From Bacillota bacterium (lineage in GTDB: Bacteria; Bacillota; Clostridia; Monoglobales; Firm-18): DNA of 51,344 bases. How positions within the stretch are numbered: the stretch's first letter is position 1; every line of letters begins with the position of its first letter. Below, one piece after another: positions 1-8,201 of the stretch. The notes beneath the pieces were generated by a model, which had not been told where the DNA came from, made no database searches, and was given only the letters and a program-made list of their open reading frames with translations. Made by a program: the position numbers and the translations under genes. The DNA is taken from contig JALOAJ010000017.1 in assembly GCA_023228885.1 (NCBI GenBank), positions 1-51,344 on the forward strand, in the 5' to 3' direction.

Positions 1-24
1 AAGAAACTGATACAATTTTTTGCA

Positions 25-98
25 TGAGGACTTCTTCCTTTCTGGGAGGTATGTGTTTTTCTGCAAAAACATTGTACCAGAAAGGTTTGGAGTCCTCA
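25..98 (+). other. Nested three-tier hairpin upstream of the dehydrogenase-fucosidase-sulfatase operon
   Basis: Three perfect stems are nested: TGAGGACT (25-32) with AGTCCTCA (91-98), CCTTTCTGG (37-45) with CCAGAAAGG (77-85), and GTTTTT (55-60) with AAAAAC (65-70). Internal loops are short. The structure ends 51 nt before the ATG at 150. It could be a leader structure, the terminator of a gene lying left of the window (weak T-rich stretch after 98), or a small palindromic insertion. I do not recognise a known riboswitch class. Confidence 0.6.
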
Positions 99-149
99 AT
101 TTTCATTTAACTTTACAGTACGTAATTAAATAAAAGGAGAGGAAATGCA

Positions 150-1199
150 ATGAAAACAATGAAGGGTGCAATTTTGCCGGGTAACGGCACAGTTGAGCTT
201 GCAAGCTTTGATGTTCCAAAACCCGGTTATGGTCAAGTTTTAATTAAAACAATGGCATCGACGATTTGCGGCAGCGATATAAGATGCATTTACAACGAAC
301 ATGTTGGCAAAGGCCCGGAGGGGTACCAGCCGGGCACCATTGCAGGGCATGAACCCTGCGGAATAATTGTTGAAGAAGGCAATGGACTAAAACGCTTTAA
401 AAAAGGCGACAGGGTCATTGTTTATCATATTTCAGGCTGCGGGGTGTGCTATGATTGCAGACGCGGCTATGCAATTTCGTGTTCCAGCCCTCACAGGGCG
501 GCATATGGTTGGCAAAGAGACGGCGGAATGGCGCCTTTTATGCTGGCGGAAGAAAGGGATTTAATTGAACTGCCGGACGAACTTACATATTTAGACGGAG
601 CTCAGGTTGCATGCGGTTTCGGCACCGTATATGAGGCTTTGGAAAAAATAGATGTCAGCGGAAATGACATAGTTTTGGCGGTGGGGCTCGGACCCGTCGG
701 TTTGGCAGCGCTGCAACTGGCAAAAGCAATGGGCTCTCCAACGACTATCGGCGTTGAGGTTAACAAAGAGCGTATAAAACTGGCAAAGGATTTAAAATTG
801 GCAGACTATGCGTTTACTCCGGGAGAAAATGTATTGGACGACATTTTGGCTGTAACAAACGGCAAAGGGGTGGAAAAAGCAATTGACGCAAGCGCCAATG
901 CAAAAGGGCGGGAGCTTGCCATAAAGGCTACGCGGGCGTTCGGTAAAATCGCTTTTGTGGGTGAGGGCGGAACGGTTAGCTTTACCCCCAGCCCCGACAT
1001 TATTCACGGGCAAAAAACGATTTATGGGTCGTGGGTGACAAGCCTTTGGAAAATGGAAGATTTGGTAGAACGCTTAGTGCGCTGGGGCATACATCCCGAA
1101 AGGCTCATAACTCACACATTCCCCTTGGAAAAAGCGGGCGAGGCTTACGCGTTAATGTCAAAGGGGGATTGCGGCAAAGTGGCGGTTGTATTTGAATAA
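150..1199 (+). CDS. Zinc-dependent medium-chain alcohol/polyol dehydrogenase
   Basis: A 349-residue MDR-family NAD(P)-dependent dehydrogenase, probably oxidising a sugar, polyol or related alcohol in the cytoplasm. The catalytic zinc site is visible as C40 (ICGSD), H67 and E68 (GHEP). The structural zinc cysteines are C97, C100, C103 and C111. The Rossmann loop GLGPVG lies at 179-184, and the acidic residue E203 at the end of the second strand suggests NAD rather than NADP. Length is normal for the threonine/sorbitol dehydrogenase group. The start has a good ribosome site (GGAGAGG) 6-12 nt upstream. It is first in an operon with a fucosidase (23 nt gap) and a sulfatase, so its substrate may be a sugar released by them, for example fucose or a derivative. 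That substrate assignment is inference. Confidence 0.88.
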   Translation: MKTMKGAILPGNGTVELASFDVPKPGYGQVLIKTMASTICGSDIRCIYNEHVGKGPEGYQPGTIAGHEPCGIIVEEGNGLKRFKKGDRVIVYHISGCGVCYDCRRGYAISCSSPHRAAYGWQRDGGMAPFMLAEERDLIELPDELTYLDGAQVACGFGTVYEALEKIDVSGNDIVLAVGLGPVGLAALQLAKAMGSPTTIGVEVNKERIKLAKDLKLADYAFTPGENVLDDILAVTNGKGVEKAIDASANAKGRELAIKATRAFGKIAFVGEGGTVSFTPSPDIIHGQKTIYGSWVTSLWKMEDLVERLVRWGIHPERLITHTFPLEKAGEAYALMSKGDCGKVAVVFE

Positions 1200-1222
1200 A
1201 TATCTTATAGGAGGAAGGTTCA

Positions 1223-2353
1223 ATGCAAAATCTAAGAATGCCAAACTATTTAAAAGATTATAAAGAACTTTGGGAAAACGACCCAAAGGCAGCAAACATG
1301 AAGTGGTTTAAGAACGCAAAAATGGGGCTTTTTATCCATTACGGTCTTTATACCGCTTTGGGGAAAAACGAATGGGTGCAATATTTTGATAAAATACCCA
1401 TTGATAAATACGAAAACCTGGCAGATAATTTTAGCCCGCATAATTTTGATGCGGACTATATCACCGATTTGGCGCTTGAGGCAAACATGAGCTATGTAAC
1501 CATGGTAACTTGCCATCATGACAGTTTCTGTTTGTGGGATTCAAAAACCGAGCCTTTTAATTCAATGAATTATTGCAAACGAGACTTGGTTCGTGAAATG
1601 ATAGAACAATGCAATAAAAAGGGGTTGGCATTTTTTCCATACTACACTTTTATGCTTAATTGGAGAAATCCTTGGTTTGTAAATCATGAAGAATATAACT
1701 TGGCGCGACCGCATTATAGCGACCGTCCCGCGCAATATAAATATAAAAATAAAGAGGACTTTTCAAAGTACATAGATTATATATTAAATTGTATGTTTGA
1801 ATTGCTGGACAACTATGGTCCGGTTGCCGGAATGTGGCTTGATTTGATTGCAACATGGTATGCCTTGGGTCCGGAAATGATACCTATTGAAGATATTTAC
1901 AATAAGCTAAGAAAAAGGCAAGAGCATATTCTTATTTCTTGGAAGCAAGGGGCAACCGGAACGGAGGATTTTTGCAGCACCGAGCAGTATTTTCATTCGC
2001 TGGAGGATAAAGCTTTTATGTACGGCGGAGAGGCGGCAAGGGTTAGGGCAAAGCATGCGTTTGAAAAAAACAGACAAAAACACGGCGAGGTAAGCGCAAC
2101 AATTCAAAAAGACAGTTGGTCGTTTTCCGCATTCGGAAAACATAGGACAGACGATTATATTTATAATATGCTTGGGCACGCAATGGAAAATAACTGTAAC
2201 CTATGTTTGAATATAGGTCCAATGGCGGATGGCTCAATTCATCCGAAACAGGCGGAGGCTTTAAAAAACCTTGGAAAAAGGGTTAGAGAAAATGGCTTCC
2301 CCAAAAAGGGCAGCATCGATTTTCAATCAGAAACATTAGTGCCAGAGGCTTGA
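1223..2353 (+). CDS. Alpha-L-fucosidase, GH29 family, catalytic domain only
   Basis: This 376-residue protein has the GH29 signatures: KMGLFIHYG (33-41) near the N-terminus, the CHHDSFCLW strand (97-105) typical of the fucose-binding site, the nucleophile motif GMWLD with D207, and LNIGPMADGSI near the C-terminus. It removes terminal alpha-L-fucose from glycans. It has no signal peptide and lacks the C-terminal beta-sandwich of many GH29 enzymes, so it should act in the cytoplasm on imported oligosaccharides. The start follows a strong AGGAGG site. The general acid/base residue of GH29 is poorly conserved and I cannot place it by eye. The preceding dehydrogenase and following sulfatase suggest joint breakdown of a fucosylated, sulfated glycan. 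Confidence 0.87.
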   Translation: MQNLRMPNYLKDYKELWENDPKAANMKWFKNAKMGLFIHYGLYTALGKNEWVQYFDKIPIDKYENLADNFSPHNFDADYITDLALEANMSYVTMVTCHHDSFCLWDSKTEPFNSMNYCKRDLVREMIEQCNKKGLAFFPYYTFMLNWRNPWFVNHEEYNLARPHYSDRPAQYKYKNKEDFSKYIDYILNCMFELLDNYGPVAGMWLDLIATWYALGPEMIPIEDIYNKLRKRQEHILISWKQGATGTEDFCSTEQYFHSLEDKAFMYGGEAARVRAKHAFEKNRQKHGEVSATIQKDSWSFSAFGKHRTDDYIYNMLGHAMENNCNLCLNIGPMADGSIHPKQAEALKNLGKRVRENGFPKKGSIDFQSETLVPEA

Positions 2354-2419
2354 TTTGAGTTAGTAAAAATAAAAACTGTGTAGCAGGTTAAATAATTATA
2401 AAAAGGTGTTGGTTAATAA

Positions 2420-3922
2420 ATGCATCACAAAAGACCTAACATTTTGTTTATTATGTCGGATGACCACAGCGCCAATGCCATAAGCGCCTATGGGTCAAGG
2501 TTGGCGCCCGTCTTTAAAACCCCCAACATTGACAGAATTGCACTCGAAGGGGCGAAGTTAAACGCCTGTTTTTGTACAAACGCAATTTGCACGCCCAGCC
2601 GTGCAAGCATAATGACAGGACAGCATTCCCATGTGAATGGTGTAAAAACACACCACGATATATTGCACAGCAGCAAAAACACCTTTGTAAAAATGCTGCA
2701 CAAAAGCGGGTATCAAACTGCAATCGTTGGGAAATGGCATTTATTCAGCGAACCAAAACACTTTGATTATTATGATATATTGACAAATCAAGGGCGCTAC
2801 TTCGACCCTTATTTCCTTGACAAAGACCATGATTGGCATGATATACGCTCCATACATGAGAATGAATACGGAAAACGGCACGAAGGATATGTAACCGACA
2901 TTATAACGGAAAAGTCTGTTAATTTTTTAAAAACCCGAGATAAAAACAAGCCGTTTTTACTTATGTGCCATCATAAAGCGCCGCATGATGATTTTGAATA
3001 TCATCCTCGATACGAGCACATGTTTGACGATGTTTTAATCCCCGAACCGGACAGTTTGTGGGAAGATAAAAGCCATCGTTCCATGGCGTCCCGCGGCTAT
3101 GGCACAACTGTCTCGGAAAAAAATTCCGCAAGAAATGCGGTAGAAACTATGAGCAGACCGGACTATCCGACAGGCTCTCTAAAAGTTGAAGGTCTGTCAA
3201 GCGACGAAAGAACAAGGGCTGCATATCAAAAATATTTAAAAGACTATTTGCGAACCGTTAAAGGAATTGATGATTCCGTGGGAGAACTACTGGGGGTTTT
3301 AGAAAATGAAGGCGTCTTGGATGATACAATTGTTTTTTACACCTCCGACCAAGGAATTTTTTTGGGCGAGCATGATTATATTGATAAACGCTGGATTTAC
3401 GAAGAAGCGTTAAGAATGCCAATGCTTATAAGGTATCCGAAAGAAATTAAAGCAAAAACCGAAATCGACAACATTGTTTCAAACACAGACTTTGCCCCAA
3501 CTATTTTGGATTATGCGAATTTATCCAAAACGGATGAAATGCAAGGGTGCAGCTTTAGGGCATTGCTAAAAGGCGAAAAGCTTGATAACTGGAAGGACAT
3601 TCTTTATTACAGGTATTGGATGCACATGGCGTATCATGACAACCCCGCCCATTTTGGAATTAGAACAAGAGATTATAAATTAATATTTTTTTACGGTCTG
3701 CCGTTGGACGCAAATGGCGCATTGCCCGAAGCAACCCCTGCGGGATGGGAATTATATGATTTAAAAAAAGACCCTTTCGAGCTTAAAAATGTTTACAGCC
3801 AGCCCGAATATAAAACGACAATCAAAAGCCTAAAATGCGAATTGTTTGAAATAAGGCATGAATTGGAAGATGAGGACAGAAACTTTCCCGAACTTCTCAA
3901 AAGATTGGAACAAACAGATTAA
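2420..3922 (+). CDS. Type I sulfatase (S1 family, formylglycine type)
   Basis: A 500-residue arylsulfatase-like enzyme. Metal-binding D14-D15 sits in the N-terminal MSDDH motif. The C-T-P-S-R sequence at 57-61 is the CxPxR signature in which C57 would be oxidised to formylglycine. GKWH (104-107) and TSDQG (308-312) are the other conserved active-site elements. There is no signal peptide, so it is predicted to be cytoplasmic and to desulfate imported sugars. The Cys form needs an anaerobic radical-SAM maturase (anSME), which is not in this window. It starts 66 nt after the fucosidase with an AAAGGTG ribosome site. The exact sulfate ester cannot be read from the sequence. Confidence 0.88.
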   Translation: MHHKRPNILFIMSDDHSANAISAYGSRLAPVFKTPNIDRIALEGAKLNACFCTNAICTPSRASIMTGQHSHVNGVKTHHDILHSSKNTFVKMLHKSGYQTAIVGKWHLFSEPKHFDYYDILTNQGRYFDPYFLDKDHDWHDIRSIHENEYGKRHEGYVTDIITEKSVNFLKTRDKNKPFLLMCHHKAPHDDFEYHPRYEHMFDDVLIPEPDSLWEDKSHRSMASRGYGTTVSEKNSARNAVETMSRPDYPTGSLKVEGLSSDERTRAAYQKYLKDYLRTVKGIDDSVGELLGVLENEGVLDDTIVFYTSDQGIFLGEHDYIDKRWIYEEALRMPMLIRYPKEIKAKTEIDNIVSNTDFAPTILDYANLSKTDEMQGCSFRALLKGEKLDNWKDILYYRYWMHMAYHDNPAHFGIRTRDYKLIFFYGLPLDANGALPEATPAGWELYDLKKDPFELKNVYSQPEYKTTIKSLKCELFEIRHELEDEDRNFPELLKRLEQTD

Positions 3923-3942
3923 AGCGGCGCTTAATATAATTG

Positions 3943-3985
3943 TTGCAGAGGCGCGATAGCGAAATTCAAATATCCGCCCCTGCAA
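3943..3985. terminator. Hairpin between convergent genes
   Basis: TTGCAGAGGCG (3943-3953) pairs with CGCCCCTGCAA (3975-3985) with one wobble, and TTTAAA follows on the plus strand. It lies between the convergent sulfatase and URO-D genes, so it may terminate both. The T-tract is weak. Confidence 0.5.
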
Positions 3986-4023
3986 TTTAAAGCATGAAAT
4001 TTATTCTTTCCCAAAGTTATCGA

Positions 4024-5145
4024 TTAATATTGTCCGTACTTTTGTATGGCATACATTACAGCCCTCATACTTTCTAAAGAACTGCCGTTGTTTATCGACC
4101 CGGCGGTCATAATGTTCAGACCCTTCGTGCCGGTGCGTTTTATTGCCTCGCAGTCGCGTTTTACTTCGGCTATGATATCATCTTGATTATTATTCATAAA
4201 GGTGAACGGCGCTAACTGCCCATTTATCCTTGTTTTAGGCATATGCTCTCTTATTTCCTCAACACCCAATGTAGGACCAAAATTGCAGCCGGTAAGATTA
4301 AGCCTTCCCAAAATGGGCAAAAGATGAGCCATGTCCGAGTCTGAATGTTGAAATCGCACATCATTTTCGCCCGGGCTGTATTTTTCAAAAACCGCCTTTA
4401 GAATAGGATATCCAAACTTTTCATACATATCCGCTGTCAGCAAGCAGCAATTGTCATCAGCAAACGAAAAGCCTGACGGAAGGTTGTTTTCATCATACCC
4501 CGCCTCTTTATCCATAATGGCGCTCATTTTCAATATTACATCCATTATTGTGTTGCTAAACCTTTCAAAAAGCTCCGGTGCGTCATACCCCAAAAAAATT
4601 AGGTTTTCAATACCATAAATAGACATTGCAAGCGTAACAGGTCCTCTTATATGACGCATAAGCGGCGGGCGAAGCCCATATTCCTCAAACAGTCGCTTTT
4701 TTTCAGTTTCCCAATTATCCGGCAACATAAACTCATATAAGTCAAGCTTATCAATGTAATCCAGCAATTTTTCAAGTTCCTCCGGCGTTTGCGCACTTCC
4801 ATGGAGCCATTCTCCTGCTTTACTGTCCAGTTCATATGTTCCCCCAAACACTTCGCCTATTCTTTTGGTTGACGGGAATTTCATATCATCGGTAGGATAA
4901 TCCTCCCGAAGCAGCCGCATCCCGACAATTTTTTCAGCCTTGTCGTTGTAACGCTTGTTAAGTTCAATCCTAACATCACGCGGCGTAATCCCCCATGGGT
5001 CGCCCGGAACATTAAGCTCTGCAAAAACACATTCATCACTCATTCTGATACCCAAAGCAACCTGCTTAGCTTCCGGGGCAAAGCAGTTATCCCTGTGCGC
5101 AATTTCATCATCTTTCCAAAACTTTTCACAATCAACCTGTAACAT
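4024..5145 (-). CDS. URO-D superfamily protein (uroporphyrinogen decarboxylase / methylcobamide methyltransferase fold), copy 1
   Basis: A 373-residue cytoplasmic protein of the URO-D superfamily. The C-terminal half shows the family pattern: FQHSD, then a stretch ending TGCNFGPTLGVEEIR, INGQLAPF and a GSINNGSS loop. It lacks the N-terminal RQAGR signature of true HemE and no haem genes are near, so haem synthesis is unlikely. At the position where zinc-dependent corrinoid methyltransferases carry His-x-Cys it has His-x-Asp (HSD). The start has GGTGAG 5 nt upstream. It is transcribed alone, convergent with the fucosidase operon. Possible roles are one-carbon or methyl transfer, or a lyase reaction on a carbohydrate-derived substrate; none can be shown here. 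Confidence 0.75.
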   Translation of the reverse strand: MLQVDCEKFWKDDEIAHRDNCFAPEAKQVALGIRMSDECVFAELNVPGDPWGITPRDVRIELNKRYNDKAEKIVGMRLLREDYPTDDMKFPSTKRIGEVFGGTYELDSKAGEWLHGSAQTPEELEKLLDYIDKLDLYEFMLPDNWETEKKRLFEEYGLRPPLMRHIRGPVTLAMSIYGIENLIFLGYDAPELFERFSNTIMDVILKMSAIMDKEAGYDENNLPSGFSFADDNCCLLTADMYEKFGYPILKAVFEKYSPGENDVRFQHSDSDMAHLLPILGRLNLTGCNFGPTLGVEEIREHMPKTRINGQLAPFTFMNNNQDDIIAEVKRDCEAIKRTGTKGLNIMTAGSINNGSSLESMRAVMYAIQKYGQY

Positions 5146-5210
5146 AGCCTCACCTTTCCTTTTACTATCTTAGAACCGCCAACCCACCCATAAAAACCAA
5201 CCTTTTTATT

Positions 5211-5284
5211 ATTAAAACTAAATTCGCTACGCTTATTAAGACTAAAGTCGCTTACGCTTATTAAGACTAAATTCGCTTACGCTC
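5211..5284. repeat. Three tandem 24-25 bp repeats in the leader of the URO-D copy 1 gene
   Basis: Units at 5211-5234, 5235-5259 and 5260-5284 are nearly identical. Each begins ATTAA and contains ACTAAA and TCGCT(T)ACGCT. A promoter-like extended -10 lies immediately to the right on the minus strand, so the repeats would be transcribed as 5' untranslated RNA. They are contiguous, with no spacers. Confidence 0.8.
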
Positions 5285-5293
5285 ATTATAACA
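5285..5293 (-). promoter_or_regulatory. Extended -10 promoter for the URO-D copy 1 gene
   Basis: On the minus strand the sequence reads TGTTATAAT, an extended -10 (TGn plus TATAAT). A possible -35 (TTGTAG, 5311-5316) is spaced 20 nt away, which is too far to count on. Transcription would start close to the first tandem repeat, about 135 nt before the ATG at 5145. Confidence 0.5.
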
Positions 5294-5417
5294 CATTTGG
5301 TGTGTGTTGGCTACAATTTTCTTTACATGAATCGCCTTTTTAAAATAGTTTGCACCCGTCGCGTTGGTGTTCGTTAAGGATTGGTCTTTGCCCTTTAAAC
5401 GCCCTATAATAAACCGT

Positions 5418-6110
5418 TTATCGTCGCATTATTCTAAGCGTTCTAAGCTCGACATCGTTTTTACCGTCCATAATTATATATTCAACAAAGCTGCCGCTTT
5501 CCACCTGCTCCATAATCGGCAGGTCAAGAGCTGTATGTATTAGCTTTGCAACATTGCCTCGTGTTGCAAAATCTTCAAGCACAAAGGAAATTCCTTCGGT
5601 AACTCCGAGGTTTGCCGCCGCCTGCGCATAGCCTACCGGGAAACTCATTCCCCTCGACTGTGCCATAACCTCGTAGCCCATTGCGCACACAATCATTTTT
5701 ACAACCTCGCCATATGTTACATTTTCATCAGGCAAAAATGTTCCGTCGCCGTTGCCGCTCACTATTTGCAAATCAGTTGCCCCGCCGATATAATCATAAA
5801 CCCAATGGGTTGTTTCAACATCCGTAAATCCGGTTGTCCTTTCTCCCTTGGCAATGGAGAGACCTTGGGGGTTGCCGCCTCCCACGGTAAGCATGATTAC
5901 CTTTGCCGCCTCCGCCCTTGTCATTTGTTTATCCGCTTTAAATGTTCCATCAGGATACCCATGTATAATATCTGATATAAAAAGGTCGGCAACGCTTTCA
6001 TAGTATGGCGAACCGACAGAAACATCAGAAAATATAATTTCCTCTCCAAACACGCTTGAAACGCTAATTGCCATTGAAACGGCTAAAATTAAGCTAAATA
6101 TTTTTTTCAT
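5418..6110 (-). CDS. Secreted protein consisting almost only of three SLH domains
   Basis: The start is placed at the ATG at 6110 because AAAGGGGGATT precedes it and MKKIFSLILAVSMAIS is a clear signal peptide. The mature protein (about 210 residues) holds three SLH repeats: near 25-75 (FSDVSVGSPYYESV), 90-140 (FTDVETTHWVYDY) and 145-200. SLH domains bind pyruvylated secondary wall polymer and fix proteins to the cell surface. After the third repeat only about 25 residues remain, whereas the other SLH proteins here carry hundreds. It may be a truncated remnant of such a protein or a genuine small S-layer component. It starts 20 nt after BlaR1 copy 1 and is probably cotranscribed with it. Confidence 0.8.
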   Translation of the reverse strand: MKKIFSLILAVSMAISVSSVFGEEIIFSDVSVGSPYYESVADLFISDIIHGYPDGTFKADKQMTRAEAAKVIMLTVGGGNPQGLSIAKGERTTGFTDVETTHWVYDYIGGATDLQIVSGNGDGTFLPDENVTYGEVVKMIVCAMGYEVMAQSRGMSFPVGYAQAAANLGVTEGISFVLEDFATRGNVAKLIHTALDLPIMEQVESGSFVEYIIMDGKNDVELRTLRIMRR

Positions 6111-6130
6111 ATTATAATCCCCTTTATATT

Positions 6131-7690
6131 TTAATAAATTATAAACTGACCCGTATTTTCCCCCCACATATATTTGCTGTTTGCTCCTAATGTTACGATA
6201 TATTCCTTTGACCTGCTAAAACCTAAAAAAGAATACGCCTTATTGTTTGCCACTTCCATTGACCAATTTAGATAGCTTGTTTCCCCGTTGTCCTTTTCCT
6301 GTATGCTAACATCTATCAGCCTGTTTGCAATTCCATCAAAAAATAAAGTTATATTCCCATTTTTATCGGGTGTAACAACAACCTCCGCCTCTTTGTCCTT
6401 TATGGTAAAATCGTAATGTGACATATAATACTTATCCTTTAAATCAACAACACTTCCTCCATTATATTGGGATTGCCCCAACGACCTTATCGCCGCTGTT
6501 ATAGTTTTGGCTGTGCCCCGCTCCATCAAATGAGTGTATGTTACTCCTTGATATTCCTCGTCATGATAATGGTTATATTTAATCTCCAACATTGTTGGCG
6601 CATCATATGCCGCCTTTTCCAAACTTACAGGCGCATTATCAGTCAAAGCAGTCGACATTTCCATTGTTAGGGAACTGCCTGCTATGTCAAAAGTTGAATC
6701 GTTATCGGTGTGAGCCTCATATTCATAATCAAAAGGCTCTGTATCTTCGTCTAAATTGCTGATTGCCAGATTGTTACACGAAACAAGCGTACTTGCCGTA
6801 GCTGTTATGAAGATAATAACGGCAAAGGCTATCGCTCCGCTTTTCTTGGTTTTCATATCCAAAATATTAGAAAGCCTTTGTTTTATTGCATTTATTCCGC
6901 CTTTAAAACAGGTTGACAAAGGCGTTTCCGTTACACTTTGCATAGCGTTTAATATTGTGTTTGAGTACGCCTTTCTAAATTGTAAATCTTTATTTTTAAC
7001 AACAGCATCATCGCAGGATAATTCCATATCTTTATTTGCAAAATACGCCATGGCATACACAAGCGGGTTAAACCAATGCACAGCGTTTGCAAACATCAAA
7101 AGCAGCTTATACCACAAATCTTTGCGCTTATAATGAGCGGTTTCATGGGCTAAAATAGCGGATAAATCCGCATTGCTGTATTCTATATTCGGCAATAAAA
7201 TTGTGGGTTTGAAAAAACCAATTAGCATAGGGCCGGCAATCTTTTTGCATATAAGCACTTGCGGTTTGCCGTTGTCTGCAACCTTGCACCAATGCTTAAT
7301 TTTTCTTCTAAATATAAAATATCCTGCGAAACGATACAGCAAAAAAATAATAAATCCAAAACCCCAAACAATGCCCAGCAGCCTTTCAACTGTTATAATA
7401 GGCGTATTGTCAGCCGAAGCGGTCAAGTTGTTTCCCATCTCAATGTAACTAACAGGCATAGGCAATTCTTCATGCTGTTTAAATATAACGCTTTGGCTTG
7501 GCGGTGCGATGTTTATCGGCGCTTTTGGTAGTGTAATATTAAAAGGCAGTACCAATCTAATAGCAAGAATTAGCCACACAAAATAGCGCCACTTAGCTGT
7601 ATATCGCTTATTTAGCAGCGGCGAAACAATAATAAGCAGCCCTATAACCGCCGACATTGATAAGGAAATGCTAAATATTTGCCGCAGCAT
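6131..7690 (-). CDS. BlaR1/MecR1-type M56 membrane metalloprotease sensor (intact copy)
   Basis: A 519-residue sensor-protease of the M56 family. Helices lie near 5-23, 33-55, 105-125, 195-215 and 285-303. The zinc protease motif HETAH is at 182-186, with E223 in DMELSCDD as the likely third ligand. The outer domain (about 305-519) shows no penicillin-binding SxxK/SxN/KTG set, so the signal is probably not a beta-lactam. By analogy with BlaR1, ligand binding would trigger proteolysis and loss of BlaI repression. The start codon directly follows the BlaI stop codon, so the two are translationally coupled. The downstream SLH gene is a candidate effector of this pair. Confidence 0.87.
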   Translation of the reverse strand: MLRQIFSISLSMSAVIGLLIIVSPLLNKRYTAKWRYFVWLILAIRLVLPFNITLPKAPINIAPPSQSVIFKQHEELPMPVSYIEMGNNLTASADNTPIITVERLLGIVWGFGFIIFLLYRFAGYFIFRRKIKHWCKVADNGKPQVLICKKIAGPMLIGFFKPTILLPNIEYSNADLSAILAHETAHYKRKDLWYKLLLMFANAVHWFNPLVYAMAYFANKDMELSCDDAVVKNKDLQFRKAYSNTILNAMQSVTETPLSTCFKGGINAIKQRLSNILDMKTKKSGAIAFAVIIFITATASTLVSCNNLAISNLDEDTEPFDYEYEAHTDNDSTFDIAGSSLTMEMSTALTDNAPVSLEKAAYDAPTMLEIKYNHYHDEEYQGVTYTHLMERGTAKTITAAIRSLGQSQYNGGSVVDLKDKYYMSHYDFTIKDKEAEVVVTPDKNGNITLFFDGIANRLIDVSIQEKDNGETSYLNWSMEVANNKAYSFLGFSRSKEYIVTLGANSKYMWGENTGQFIIY

Positions 7691-8068
7691 TTATTCCGCC
7701 TCCTTGATAAATTTTTTCAGCGCTTTTAAATCTTCTTTAGATATTCCCCTGCTGTCATAAAGAGAGGCAATAAAGCTTTTTACCGAGTTATTATGCAGCC
7801 TTTCTAAAAAGGACTTACTTTCCATATCAATATAATCTTTTTCACACACAATCGGGGTGTAATGATTTATTCTGCCTTGCTTTTCAAGCTTTAAAAAGCC
7901 TCTATCCGCTAAGCGAGACAGAAAATTAAGCACCGTGGTTGCCCCCCAACTTTTTTTGCCCTTCAGCCTTTCTAAAATATATGCAGAAGTAACTGGCTCA
8001 TCTGCCTCCCAAATGATAAGCATAATGCAAAGTTCGCTATCAGGAAGCCTTGCAATTTTGCTATTCAT
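7691..8068 (-). CDS. BlaI/MecI/CopY-family repressor (copy 1)
   Basis: A 125-residue winged-helix repressor. The pattern LPDSELCIMLIIWEAD, then TTVLNFLSRLADRGFL and a basic GRINHYTP wing is typical of BlaI; a C-terminal helical region would dimerise and carry the protease-sensitive site. The start was placed at the ATG at 8068 rather than the upstream one at 8104, because AAGGAG stands 8 nt before it and the family normally begins close to the PDSE motif. It is first in an operon with BlaR1 copy 1 and should repress its own promoter, which carries an 8-bp dyad. Confidence 0.88.
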   Translation of the reverse strand: MNSKIARLPDSELCIMLIIWEADEPVTSAYILERLKGKKSWGATTVLNFLSRLADRGFLKLEKQGRINHYTPIVCEKDYIDMESKSFLERLHNNSVKSFIASLYDSRGISKEDLKALKKFIKEAE

Positions 8069-8082
8069 ATTATCAACTCCTT

Positions 8083-8137
8083 TTCGACAAACGGTGAATT
8101 TCATTTACATTGTACACTTGTCGAAGCGGATTGTCAA
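8083..8137 (-). promoter_or_regulatory. Promoter and candidate operator of BlaI-BlaR1 copy 1
   Basis: On the minus strand TTGACA (8132-8137) and TACAAT (8109-8114) are separated by exactly 17 nt. The inverted repeat TTCGACAA (8083-8090) / TTGTCGAA (8118-8125) flanks the -10 and start region, and a TGTACA palindrome (8111-8116) overlaps the -10. This layout fits autorepression by the adjacent BlaI. Confidence 0.75.
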
Positions 8138-8146
8138 GGGTTTTTT

Positions 8147-8183
8147 GCAAAATAAAGCAGGAGCAAAAAATATGCTCCTGCTT
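8147..8183 (-). terminator. Rho-independent terminator of the kinase remnant gene
   Basis: AAGCAGGAGCA (8155-8165) and TGCTCCTGCTT (8173-8183) form an 11-bp perfect stem with a 7-nt loop. On the minus strand it is followed by TTTATTTTGC. It lies 19 nt past the kinase stop codon and just upstream of the BlaI copy 1 promoter, so it separates the two units. Confidence 0.85.
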
Positions 8184-8201
8184 AGCAGGCAAAGGACTTT
8201 T

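Noticed and set aside
4024..5145. hemE (uroporphyrinogen decarboxylase) for this and the three other URO-D genes
   Set aside because: The RQAGR signature of HemE is absent in all four, no haem genes are nearby, and four copies beside sugar genes do not fit haem synthesis.
5211..5284. CRISPR array
   Set aside because: The repeats are contiguous without spacers, only three units occur and no cas genes are present.
6131..8068. Beta-lactam resistance regulator pair (blaR1-blaI in the strict sense)
   Set aside because: The outer domain shows no penicillin-binding motif set and no beta-lactamase or mecA-like gene is adjacent, so only the family name is used.
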